From positions 40,774 through 83,510 of the forward strand of contig MTOP01000056.1 of NCBI GenBank assembly GCA_002010725.1: DNA of 42,737 nt, in the 5' to 3' direction. Each line of letters opens with the position of its first letter. Position 1 is the stretch's first letter. Source of the DNA: Candidatus Aminicenantes bacterium JdFR-80. Its GTDB lineage: Bacteria > Acidobacteriota > Aminicenantia > Aminicenantales > Aminicenantaceae. Both the position numbers and the translations under genes were made by a program. The notes beneath the pieces were generated by a model. The model saw only the letters and a list, made by a program, of their open reading frames with translations, was not told where the DNA came from and did no database searches. Of the stretch, positions 7,198-13,580 are shown in pieces.

Positions 7198-7463
7198 AAA
7201 ATAGCGACAGGCTAATCTTTTGGGCATCGGTGGCCTGTTTGGTCTTTTTGATTTTGGGAATAATCATAGGCTATTCCGTGAGTCAGAAGCAAATCTGGTT
7301 TTGGGGGATAAGTGAGAAGCAGAGAGAAATAGAGCTTACGATCCGGCGGATAGAGCTAAAAGAAGCGAAGCTGGATGCACTACTCCGGGCGATGAAAGCC
7401 TACGACCGGGAGGTATGCCGGCTGATTGAAGATTTACAAATGAGGCCAAGTGAGGAGGATTAA
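7194..7463 (+). CDS. Membrane-anchored coiled-coil protein
   Basis: An 89-residue protein with one membrane helix (residues about 8-28, FWASVACLVFLILGIIIGY) and a charged coiled-coil-like remainder (KQREIELTIRRIELKEAKLD). Starts with an ATGA overlap. Function unknown. Confidence 0.7.
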   Translation: MKNSDRLIFWASVACLVFLILGIIIGYSVSQKQIWFWGISEKQREIELTIRRIELKEAKLDALLRAMKAYDREVCRLIEDLQMRPSEED

Positions 7464-7738
7464 TGCCTTGGGACAAAAGAAGATACCCTGAAAATTGGGA
7501 AGAAATTGCAGAGGAAGTGAAAAAAAGAGCTGGATATCGATGTGAAAATTGTGGATCCCCTTCAATTCCGGGCAGAATTTTGACGGTTCATCATCTTGAT
7601 ATGAATCCCCAAAATAACTCTTTTGAAAATCTAGTTGCACTTTGTCAGGCCTGTCATCTTCATATTCAAGCGAAATATCGTCCCGGGCAAGGATTTTTAT
7701 TTAAAAAACCCAAATGGGTAAAAACAAGAAATCTTTAG
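7463..7738 (+). CDS. HNH endonuclease
   Basis: A 91-residue small HNH nuclease. CENC at 27-30 and CQAC at 61-64 form the zinc site. The catalytic strand is TVHHLD (H43, H44), followed by N-N-S-F-E-N-L and the final CQACH histidine (H65). HNH proteins of this kind are often next to terminase and aid packaging. This one is in the early operon, so a role in DNA metabolism or host DNA attack is equally possible. Its start overlaps the preceding stop by one base. Confidence 0.85.
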   Translation: MPWDKRRYPENWEEIAEEVKKRAGYRCENCGSPSIPGRILTVHHLDMNPQNNSFENLVALCQACHLHIQAKYRPGQGFLFKKPKWVKTRNL

Positions 7739-7749
7739 GGGGGATTAAC

Positions 7750-8043
7750 ATGGCTTTACCAAGCAAGATAATCTTAAAACACCCAAGTGGTCAAGGGTGG
7801 CCTTCATTTGATTGGCTGATTAAAAAGGGGACAAGGCTAAAGAAGGATTTAAAGGAAGAGATTAGGTGGTTGTATCAGGTTGGTTGTTCTCATGTAAAGA
7901 AGTTTTTAGAGAGCCACCCTGAATATAAATACTTGGGTTCTGAGGATTTAGGGCATATTCCCGAAGTAAATGAAGGTGTTCGAGAGTTTATAGAGAGATG
8001 TAAAAAAGATGGGTTTGAGATTATAGAAGAGAAAATGTTATGA
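7750..8043 (+). CDS. Hypothetical protein preceding radical SAM gene
   Basis: A 97-residue protein, MALPSKIILKHPSGQGWPSF at the start, mostly charged and helical. ATG 7750 is chosen because AGGGGGG lies at 7737-7743; the in-frame ATG at 7714 would lie inside the HNH gene. It is coupled by ATGA to the radical SAM gene, so the two may act together. No family recognised. Confidence 0.65.
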   Translation: MALPSKIILKHPSGQGWPSFDWLIKKGTRLKKDLKEEIRWLYQVGCSHVKKFLESHPEYKYLGSEDLGHIPEVNEGVREFIERCKKDGFEIIEEKML

Positions 8044-8849
8044 AAATAGCAAGGGTTTTTCCCACGCAAACCTCAATGAGCCCTGTTGATCCAGATTCTT
8101 ATTTTGGTCCTCCAGATTTATTTACACCCCCATATGATGAAATTCATATAAGCGTTGTTTTTACTTGGGATTTACCAAGAGCACAACAGCTTAAAGCCCA
8201 ATGGGAACATATTGCACCAGTCAAAATTGGTGGGCCTGCTATTCATGGTGAACCAAAAGATGGATTTAAGGCTGGTATGTATTTATGCAAGGGGGTTACC
8301 ATAACCTCAAGGGGTTGTCCAAACAAATGCCCGTGGTGTTTTGTAAATTGTGATCTTATCGAATTGGATGATTTCCCCGAGGGCAATATTATTCAAGATA
8401 ATAATATTCTGGCCTGTTCAAAGCCACACCTGGAAAAAGTTTTTCAGATGCTTTCTAAACAGAGGGGTATTGATTTTAGGGGGGGATTAGATTCAAGGCT
8501 TCTCAAAGATTGGCATATTGAGAAACTAAGAGGATTAAGAATTAAGGCGCTTTGGCTTGCTTACGATCACCCAGCAACTAGAACTTATTTTATCAAGGCG
8601 ATTACAAAGTTAAAAAAATATTTCAGGCGTGATCAATTGCGTTGTTATGTCTTAATTGGATTCGGGAAAGATACGATAGAAGAGGCCGAAGCAAGATTAA
8701 AATTTGTTTGGGATGTGGGAGCTCTTCCTTTTGCTATGCTTTATCGTAACGGGCGGGGGGATTACCCATCTCCAACTTCAGAATGGAAAAGATTACAACG
8801 AAAATGGGCAAGACCTGCTATTTACAAATCTTTTTTCAAAGAGGACTAA
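8040..8849 (+). CDS. Radical SAM protein
   Basis: A 269-residue protein with the radical-SAM cluster motif TSRGCPNKCPWC (C93, C97, C100; CxxxCxxC) that binds a [4Fe-4S] cluster and S-adenosylmethionine. The first 90 residues (HISVVFTWDLPRAQQ, then KIGGPAIHG) resemble the cobalamin-binding-like lead-in of the Elp3/MiaB/NifB-type superfamily. Downstream, RGGLDSRLL and CYVLIGFG fit the partial TIM barrel. It is short for the family and lacks an evident auxiliary cluster domain. The substrate is unknown. Nucleotide or tRNA modification, or protein modification, are possibilities. It is coupled to the gene before it. Confidence 0.8.
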   Translation: MKIARVFPTQTSMSPVDPDSYFGPPDLFTPPYDEIHISVVFTWDLPRAQQLKAQWEHIAPVKIGGPAIHGEPKDGFKAGMYLCKGVTITSRGCPNKCPWCFVNCDLIELDDFPEGNIIQDNNILACSKPHLEKVFQMLSKQRGIDFRGGLDSRLLKDWHIEKLRGLRIKALWLAYDHPATRTYFIKAITKLKKYFRRDQLRCYVLIGFGKDTIEEAEARLKFVWDVGALPFAMLYRNGRGDYPSPTSEWKRLQRKWARPAIYKSFFKED

Positions 8850-8850
8850 C

Positions 8851-8907
8851 ATGACCTGCCAAATAAGTTTTGTTGACGAGGAAAGACAATTCTTTAAAAA
8901 GAGATGA
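8851..8907 (+). CDS. Possible micropeptide
   Basis: An 18-codon frame, MTCQISFVDEERQFFKKR, that starts two bases after the radical SAM stop with GAGGAC upstream. The start site is reasonable, but the length makes it uncertain. Confidence 0.3.
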   Translation: MTCQISFVDEERQFFKKR

Positions 8908-8910
8908 AAA

Positions 8911-9030
8911 ATGGAGTGGTTATTAAAACTAGGTTGGGATTTTTGGGGCGGGGTAATTGGGTTTTTATTTGTGTTTGGATGGTTCTTTGGGTGGATTATT
9001 TACTTGGTTATAACTGAGGAGTCTGATTAA
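8911..9030 (+). CDS. Small membrane protein, 39 residues
   Basis: A frame starting MEWLLKLGWDFWGGVIGFLF and continuing with a Phe/Trp/Ile-rich stretch to TEESD. It is clearly hydrophobic with Gly spacing, a single membrane segment. The ribosome site (AAGAGA) is weak, but gene packing on both sides supports it. Confidence 0.5.
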   Translation: MEWLLKLGWDFWGGVIGFLFVFGWFFGWIIYLVITEESD

Positions 9031-9040
9031 GGGCTGTAAA

Positions 9041-9145
9041 ATGAGTAAGAAGGTATCAATGTTATTTGCCTGGGTCAAAAAATCCATCCCTCGCCTTCTC
9101 CGGTGGGAGAAGAAGCTGGGGGAGATTATTGAGAAGGGGGAGTAA
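9041..9145 (+). CDS. Small basic amphipathic protein, 34 residues
   Basis: A frame starting MSKKVSMLFAWVKKSIPRLL and ending GEIIEKGE, a basic amphipathic helix. It ends two bases before the next start. Supported only by packing and the clean reading frame. Confidence 0.4.
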   Translation: MSKKVSMLFAWVKKSIPRLLRWEKKLGEIIEKGE

Positions 9146-9146
9146 C

Positions 9147-9482
9147 ATGGAAAAATTATCATTTCTAAACCCGGTTTTTAAGAAGGGATTGAATTTCACG
9201 GTCAGACTAGGGACAAAATGGGTAAATAAGTTATCTATTGGTGATTTTATTGAAATTGCAGGCTGGGATGGATTTGGCCAAATTAAAAAAATTTATATTT
9301 GTCGTTTGGCTGAAACTCCAGAAGAAGTCCTGAAAAATGAGCATGATATGGGTTGTAGAACTTTGGATGGTTTAATGAGTGCATTAAAGTTTGTGTATTC
9401 AGAATTGTCTAGCTTATCAGACGAAGAGATAGAGAACCAAGTTGTTACCTGCATAGGGTTCTATCTCTACAAAAGATACTAG
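9147..9482 (+). CDS. ASCH-like small phage protein
   Basis: A 111-residue protein. NFTVRLGTKWVNKLSIGDFI followed by a beta-rich section, EHDMGCRTLDGLMSALKFVY and a final VVTCIGFYL strand fits the layout of small phage proteins related to the ASCH/PUA-like fold, which is thought to bind RNA. ATG 9147 follows GGGGGAG. An upstream in-frame extension to 9066 overlaps the preceding small gene and is not needed. Confidence 0.6.
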   Translation: MEKLSFLNPVFKKGLNFTVRLGTKWVNKLSIGDFIEIAGWDGFGQIKKIYICRLAETPEEVLKNEHDMGCRTLDGLMSALKFVYSELSSLSDEEIENQVVTCIGFYLYKRY

Positions 9483-9490
9483 GAGAAACA

Positions 9491-9730
9491 ATGAGTAATC
9501 CCACAGTAAAAGAAATCCTTAAATCTTGGCTAAAAGAACATGGGTATGATGGTCTTTTTAATGAATGGGGAGAGTGTGGCTGTGAGCTAAATGATTTAGC
9601 TCCATGTGGAGAAATCGACCCGGAATGCAAAGCAGGATATAAGGCTGTCTGTGAAGGTGAAGAGAGGTGTGAAGCATGCGAATTGGGGGTCTGGCATATT
9701 CAGGCTGATAAGCCAAGGGGGAAGGAATGA
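9491..9730 (+). CDS. Cys-rich small protein
   Basis: A 79-residue acidic protein with eight Cys (CGCELNDLAPCG, DPECKAGY, CEGEERCEACELG). The amphipathic N-terminal helix (VKEILKSWLKEHGYDGLFN) and Cys spacing suggest a metal-binding mini-domain. Similar small proteins are frequent in phage early operons and have no known role. Confidence 0.65.
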   Translation: MSNPTVKEILKSWLKEHGYDGLFNEWGECGCELNDLAPCGEIDPECKAGYKAVCEGEERCEACELGVWHIQADKPRGKE

Positions 9731-9939
9731 TTAGATTTGAAACTGATATTAATAGTTGGGTTATCTACTGTGATTTTTGCTCAAATTATGAAGAATTTCC
9801 AGAAGAAAAAAAGTTTAAAGCAGTAGTAAAAAGGGCAAAAGAAATGGGTTGGAGAACATTTTTAACGAATACTGGTTGGGCAAATAAGTGTCCAGTTTGT
9901 TGTGATGATTTAAAAAGATTCCAAAAGGGGGAACAATGA
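9727..9939 (+). CDS. Zinc-ribbon-like small protein
   Basis: A 70-residue protein with CDFC near the start and CPVCC near residue 56, a likely four-Cys zinc ribbon. Coupled by ATGA to genes on both sides. Function unknown. Confidence 0.65.
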   Translation: MIRFETDINSWVIYCDFCSNYEEFPEEKKFKAVVKRAKEMGWRTFLTNTGWANKCPVCCDDLKRFQKGEQ

Positions 9940-10292
9940 CTAGTGAAGAAAAGATTAAGACTGCTATTAAATTTCTGGAAGATACCGTGGGTGGGATGAT
10001 GTTTGCTTTTAGCCACCATAAACCAGGCAGTAAAAAAGTTGAGAAAAATCGCAAAGAGTTGGTTGATTCATTATTAGAAAGTTTAAAAATTCTTAGAGCT
10101 GCTAGAGATTTAAAAATCAAAGCGTTTCCAGAAAGAGAAGAAATTGAAATTGAGGGAATAAGATATAGTTATGTGGTTTTTAGAGATTGGGGTAAAAATG
10201 GATTTCCGGTTGGAACGGTTTTTAAGATTCTAAAAAGAGGAGACACCCTTTGGGTAGAAAAATTAAAAGAAACTGACAGAGAGGGGGAATAA
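9936..10292 (+). CDS. Hypothetical early protein
   Basis: A 118-residue protein: helical N-terminal half (KIKTAIKFLEDTVGGMMFAF) and a beta-rich C-terminal half (YVVFRDWGKNGFPVGTVFKI). No family recognised. Coupled to both neighbours. Confidence 0.65.
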   Translation: MTSEEKIKTAIKFLEDTVGGMMFAFSHHKPGSKKVEKNRKELVDSLLESLKILRAARDLKIKAFPEREEIEIEGIRYSYVVFRDWGKNGFPVGTVFKILKRGDTLWVEKLKETDREGE

Positions 10293-10711
10293 TGAATAAC
10301 AAGATAAAAAGAGTGTATATTGCCGGCCCTCTTGGGCCCACCGGATTGAAAAGCCAATATCCAGCTATCGACTTTCTATATAACGCCTCGGATATGATAA
10401 GGATTTCTCTTGAGGTTTTCTTTGCTGGTTTTGTTCCCTTCTGCCCAGCTCTAGATATGTTGTTCTTCTTGTTGCTCAGGCGTGATCTTGGAGAGCAAAT
10501 TACAGACCCCATGATTAAAAGATATAGCATAGATTGGCTAGAGGTGTGTGATGCTATGCTTTTGTGTCCGGGTTGGGAAAAATCAAGGGGGGCCCTCGCA
10601 GAAATTGAGTTTGCTAAAGAAAGGGGGATTCCAATTTTTGAAGATTTGGTTGATTTAAAAAAATCCCAGAAGGGGGTAAACCATGAATACTTCAGTAAAA
10701 CTCAAAGCTAA
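10292..10711 (+). CDS. DUF4406 / nucleoside 2-deoxyribosyltransferase-like protein
   Basis: A 139-residue Rossmann-like protein. VYIAGPL at residue 8, a GFVPFCPALDM strand, DWLEVCDAMLLCPGWEKSRG and a final EIEFAKERGIPIF are the sequence marks of the DUF4406/deoxyribosyltransferase-like family. Members act on nucleosides or nucleotides, and in phages they may adjust the nucleotide pool or modify bases. The start overlaps the preceding stop by one base. Confidence 0.8.
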   Translation: MNNKIKRVYIAGPLGPTGLKSQYPAIDFLYNASDMIRISLEVFFAGFVPFCPALDMLFFLLLRRDLGEQITDPMIKRYSIDWLEVCDAMLLCPGWEKSRGALAEIEFAKERGIPIFEDLVDLKKSQKGVNHEYFSKTQS

Positions 10712-11024
10712 ATTCTGGCCCACATTTATCAAAGCCTGTGAATCTCAATGGAAGTGTGGTGGACAAAGATATGCCTTAACAGAAGACAAGGAATTTACGG
10801 ACCTAATCTGTGAGGCCGTGGGTGAAGACTGGATTGGTGGAAACATCATGAAATACACCGGGGAGATTATAAACGCAAAAAAGGCCGGTGAGAAACCTCA
10901 AGAAGTCAACTTCTTCAAAATAGCTGTTTACGCCTTTATCTGGTGGCTTAAGCATATGGATATAGGGTTTACCCAAAGGGATAAAGGGGAAGAATTTGAA
11001 ATTACAGGGGGGAAAAATGATTAA
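10683..11024 (+). CDS. Hypothetical early protein
   Basis: A 113-residue protein. WIGGNIMKYTGEI followed by FFKIAVYAFIWWLKHM recalls the helical GN-x-x-KY motif of DUF3310/MazG-like phage proteins linked to nucleotide metabolism, but the match is loose. It begins 29 bases inside the deoxyribosyltransferase-like gene, after AGGGGG. Confidence 0.6.
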   Translation: MNTSVKLKAKFWPTFIKACESQWKCGGQRYALTEDKEFTDLICEAVGEDWIGGNIMKYTGEIINAKKAGEKPQEVNFFKIAVYAFIWWLKHMDIGFTQRDKGEEFEITGGKND

Positions 11025-11307
11025 TTACCTAATTGGTTTTTCTGTGGTTTTTCTGTTACTTATATTGATTTTGGCGATTGTTGTGGGAAGGCTCTATATT
11101 AAAGTAAAGTGTTTTCTGGTAACCGACCTAAAAACTGAGATCGAGAAGATCAAGAGGGATATTAATGATAGCAGGTGTTTCTATATTTATCCTGGTCGAG
11201 AAGTCTCTATTAAACACGTAATTAACCTTTTACTTGATCATTTTGGTTTAGAAGTAAAGTATTTTCCGGAACGAGTAGAGATTATTAAAAAGGAGAAGCA
11301 AACATGA
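11017..11307 (+). CDS. Membrane protein with shared C-terminal LLLDxxGLxV motif
   Basis: A 96-residue protein with one N-terminal membrane helix (YLIGFSVVFLLLILILAIVV), a short coiled coil and a C-terminal domain GREVSIKHVINLLLDHFGLE. The last part resembles the C-terminus of the protein at 12735-13106. ATG 11017 is chosen because of the GGGGGG just upstream. Function unknown. Confidence 0.65.
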   Translation: MINYLIGFSVVFLLLILILAIVVGRLYIKVKCFLVTDLKTEIEKIKRDINDSRCFYIYPGREVSIKHVINLLLDHFGLEVKYFPERVEIIKKEKQT

Positions 11308-11507
11308 GTGGCCTAATCCTCATCAGGTGTGTGGAGAATGGGTATTTGGTTGAATTTCCCCAGCCAACAAGAAGAACTGTTTGGAGGAGAAAGGTTATTT
11401 GTAGGAATGATGATGAGGTGAAAGAGCTTATAAACGAAGCCCTTGCTAATGTTAAGGCTCTAGAAAGGACTATCAGACAAATGGAGGGAACACAATGGGT
11501 AAAATAA
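11304..11507 (+). CDS. Hypothetical early protein
   Basis: A 67-residue basic protein, beta-rich start (ILIRCVENGYLVEF) and helical end (LINEALANVKALERTIRQME). Coupled by ATGA to the previous gene. No family recognised. Confidence 0.6.
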   Translation: MSGLILIRCVENGYLVEFPQPTRRTVWRRKVICRNDDEVKELINEALANVKALERTIRQMEGTQWVK

Positions 11508-11746
11508 TTCGATATAAACATCATGGAAGGATGGTTTATGTAGATGAAGATTTAAAAGGCAAACATAGGGAATATTGTCTATGTTTCCGTTGTGCGAAAT
11601 TTCACCCCGAAGATGGGGTGAAGAATTGTTCAATTGCTAACCTGAATTATGCAATGGACGTTTTACTAAACGTGGTAACTCCAGTGTGGGAATGTCCCAG
11701 GTTTGAAGAAAAACCTCCGCTTAAGGTAAAAAGAGGGCATCCGTGA
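11495..11746 (+). CDS. Cys-rich small protein overlapping the structured RNA
   Basis: An 83-residue protein with CLCFRCAKFHPE, a lone C in KNCSIAN and WECPRFE near the end, a likely metal site common in small phage proteins. The last four codons (GHP and stop) also form the 5' strand of the closing stem of the structured segment at 11735-11871, so translation would compete with folding of that RNA. Confidence 0.65.
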   Translation: MGKIIRYKHHGRMVYVDEDLKGKHREYCLCFRCAKFHPEDGVKNCSIANLNYAMDVLLNVVTPVWECPRFEEKPPLKVKRGHP

Positions 11747-11871
11747 CTGAACAACGGGGTTCTGGCGGTTTCCCCGTAAGGTGCGGGGGACGTGTATTTT
11801 GGTCCCCGGCTGGGGGTTATATCGACAAAAACCGCTACCCCCTTGCAGGTAACCAATCCTGCCGGGTGCCC
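11735..11871 (+). ncRNA. Novel structured RNA candidate with kissing loops
   Basis: This 137-nt segment is about 60% G+C by hand count, in an operon near 40%, and has no reading frame. It folds into a closed multibranch form. P1 pairs 11735-11743 with 11863-11871 (9 bp, one G-U). P2 pairs 11754-11759 with 11772-11777. P3 pairs 11783-11791 with 11802-11810, with one G-G mismatch. P4 pairs 11812-11817 with 11837-11842. P5 pairs 11845-11849 with 11858-11862. The 12-nt P2 loop (11764-11771, GGCGGTTT) is complementary over 8 bases to the P4 loop (11829-11836, AAACCGCT), a loop-loop pseudoknot. It ends 30 bases before the next start codon and has no U-tract. It could be a free phage RNA, a ribozyme or a cis-regulator of the next gene. 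I recognise no known class. Confidence 0.6.
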
Positions 11872-11901
11872 TTCATAAAGATCTAAAAATTAGGGGGAAC
11901 A

Positions 11902-12330
11902 ATGCAATCGGGGTTTGAGTTGATAAAACCAGGAAAGGGAAAAAGGGTCAAATTTAATATGGTAACAATATCTCCTGTCTTGCTTACGTTCAATAGACAC
12001 GTGGTAGAAAAAATGAATCTTTCACGCCAGAGAAATGTAATGCTGTTCTATAATCCCAAGCTAAAGATAATAGCAATAAAACCATCTCCGGTTGAAACAG
12101 AAAATACATATAGGGTTTTTGTTAATAAGAATAGAAATGCATCTCTAACAGTAAGGGGGTTTTTAAAAACCACTGGCTTGATTGTCACGTTGGGGTTCCT
12201 CAAAAACAAAGAGTCTAAACGTTTCAGAGCTGTTTGGAGTTACAAGGAAAAGGTTCTTTATGTTCCTTTAACATCAGAAGCCTTTAAAAAACTTTCTGTA
12301 TTAGAGGAGGAAGAAAAGACAGATGAGTGA
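11902..12330 (+). CDS. Hypothetical protein downstream of structured RNA
   Basis: A 142-residue protein, beta-rich (VKFNMVTISPVLLTFNRHVV, then VMLFYNPKLKIIAIKP). Related small proteins are seen in phages without known function. If the structured RNA acts in cis, this is the gene it would control. Start ATG follows AGGGGGAAC. Confidence 0.65.
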   Translation: MQSGFELIKPGKGKRVKFNMVTISPVLLTFNRHVVEKMNLSRQRNVMLFYNPKLKIIAIKPSPVETENTYRVFVNKNRNASLTVRGFLKTTGLIVTLGFLKNKESKRFRAVWSYKEKVLYVPLTSEAFKKLSVLEEEEKTDE

Positions 12331-12544
12331 AAGAGTTATTCGAAACTGCAACGAATGCCCGGGATCTAGTGTAACCACTTTCTACGAGTCTGATAAAACA
12401 AAAAAAGTAAAGGTATATCTCTACTGCTCAGTGCTAAAGCAATACCTGGGAGATCTTAAAGAGAATATGTCACCACCTTCTTTTTGTCCTCTATATCCCA
12501 TTGAAGACTTTCTCGCTGAATTAAAGTGGGCTGAGGAAAAATGA
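12323..12544 (+). CDS. Cys-rich small protein
   Basis: A 73-residue protein with CNECPG near the start, YCSVLKQ in the middle and FCPLYP near the end. The spacing suggests one metal site. Overlaps the previous gene by 8 bases and is coupled by ATGA to the next. Confidence 0.65.
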   Translation: MSERVIRNCNECPGSSVTTFYESDKTKKVKVYLYCSVLKQYLGDLKENMSPPSFCPLYPIEDFLAELKWAEEK

Positions 12545-12741
12545 AGGGAACTCCCTGTGCCGATCTAATAAGGAAGGTCTTGGAAGAGTCAATAGAGGAA
12601 AATTTTAAAGAATTTGGCTTACTTAAGCAGTGTAAAAAATGCTTACAACTAAAAAACGGTTGCCGGGGTCAATATAATGCTCCCGGTTTAACTTATTTTT
12701 GGTGTGCTCATTATGATAACGGGAGGAAGAAACAATGTTAA
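12541..12741 (+). CDS. Cys-rich small protein
   Basis: A 66-residue protein with six Cys, CKKCLQLKNGC in the centre and WCAHYDNGRKKQC at the end, after an N-terminal helix. Probably metal-binding. No known family. Confidence 0.6.
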   Translation: MKGTPCADLIRKVLEESIEENFKEFGLLKQCKKCLQLKNGCRGQYNAPGLTYFWCAHYDNGRKKQC

Positions 12742-13106
12742 ATACAGAAAAATTTGTTGTTGAATTAACATCCTCTCTTTTGAGACTAACAAATGAGTTA
12801 AATGATATTAAAAACCAAGTTGAGATGAATACGGCAGAAATCAACAAGTTAAAAGAGGTTTCTGGGGAGATCAACACCAAGATTGATAATCTCAAAATAA
12901 CTGAAGATGTATGTTTCTTGGGACGATTGGCAAATTTTAATAAAATTCTTCTGAGGGTTAATAATGGAGTGATTTCTTTGGGGGAGCTTTTGTGGTTACT
13001 GCTAGATTTCCTTGGTTTAAGAGTGGATTTCGAAACGCGTGAAGGAAAAGAATTCCGGGAACCGAATTACTATGTCATACCAAAGTTAGTGAAAAAGAAA
13101 AAATAA
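12735..13106 (+). CDS. Coiled-coil protein with LLLDxxGLxV motif, last early gene
   Basis: A 123-residue protein. Residues about 8-55 are a coiled coil, and residues about 78-95 (NGVISLGELLWLLLDFLGLR) resemble the C-terminal domain of the membrane protein at 11017-11307. It closes the early operon, 19 bases before the terminator hairpin. Confidence 0.65.
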   Translation: MLNTEKFVVELTSSLLRLTNELNDIKNQVEMNTAEINKLKEVSGEINTKIDNLKITEDVCFLGRLANFNKILLRVNNGVISLGELLWLLLDFLGLRVDFETREGKEFREPNYYVIPKLVKKKK

Positions 13107-13124
13107 TGAAAAGGAATAAATTAT

Positions 13125-13149
13125 AGGGTGTTCAGTTTTTGAACACTCT
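13125..13149. terminator. Bidirectional terminator hairpin between convergent operons
   Basis: A 10-bp stem (13125-13134 with 13140-13149, one G-T pair) with a 5-base loop lies between the early operon (ends 13106) and the late operon (stop at 13148). The T runs on either strand are short, so efficiency is uncertain, but the place is right for stopping both operons. Confidence 0.6.
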
Positions 13150-13555
13150 ACTGATTATATTTAATCACGTTTCCAGTCGCCTGGATGTAAACCATAAATA
13201 ACCCGTTAAAACCCTCTCTCTTCAGCTTTTTATACATCAGCCGATCTGAATAAGAAAAATATGGTTTCGCATAATGGTTGTGAATAATCAAAATTATGTC
13301 TTTAATTGTGCTTCCCTTCTTGGCTAACTTGCTTCTTAAATATTCAACGGGAACCAAAATGCGGTGCTCTATCCGATTGGTGATTACGAAAAAATCACCA
13401 TTCCAAAGCTGGATGTAAACTGACTCAAACGGTTCTTTGAAAACCGACTTGTAAATATTACCTTCTGAAATATATATTTGAATCTGTGAATTAAGGTTAA
13501 GGTGGGCCGGTAAAAGCACAATAACAATGGCTATTCCCACCAAAACCTTTTTCAA
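13148..13555 (-). CDS. Secreted protein with JAMM-like HxH..SxxD motif
   Basis: A 135-residue protein with an N-terminal signal or anchor segment (KKVLVGIAIVIVLLPAHL). The C-terminal half has IIHNHYAKPYFSYSDR: H92-x-H94, then six residues, S101-x-x-D104. The JAMM/RadC zinc peptidase signature is HxH-x7-SxxD, so this is one residue short. Trailing GFNGLFMVY and GNVIKY strands fit the JAB fold. It is last in the late operon, after the portal and phosphoesterase genes. An envelope-located peptidase is possible but not shown. Confidence 0.5.
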   Translation of the reverse strand: MKKVLVGIAIVIVLLPAHLNLNSQIQIYISEGNIYKSVFKEPFESVYIQLWNGDFFVITNRIEHRILVPVEYLRSKLAKKGSTIKDIILIIHNHYAKPYFSYSDRLMYKKLKREGFNGLFMVYIQATGNVIKYNQ

Positions 13556-13580
13556 TCCATCTTATCTCCTCTTTTTTCTT

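Noticed and set aside
11735-11871. Group I intron, HDV-like ribozyme or known riboswitch
   Set aside because: Too short for a group I intron, the stem order does not give the HDV double pseudoknot, and no conserved riboswitch core sequence is visible.
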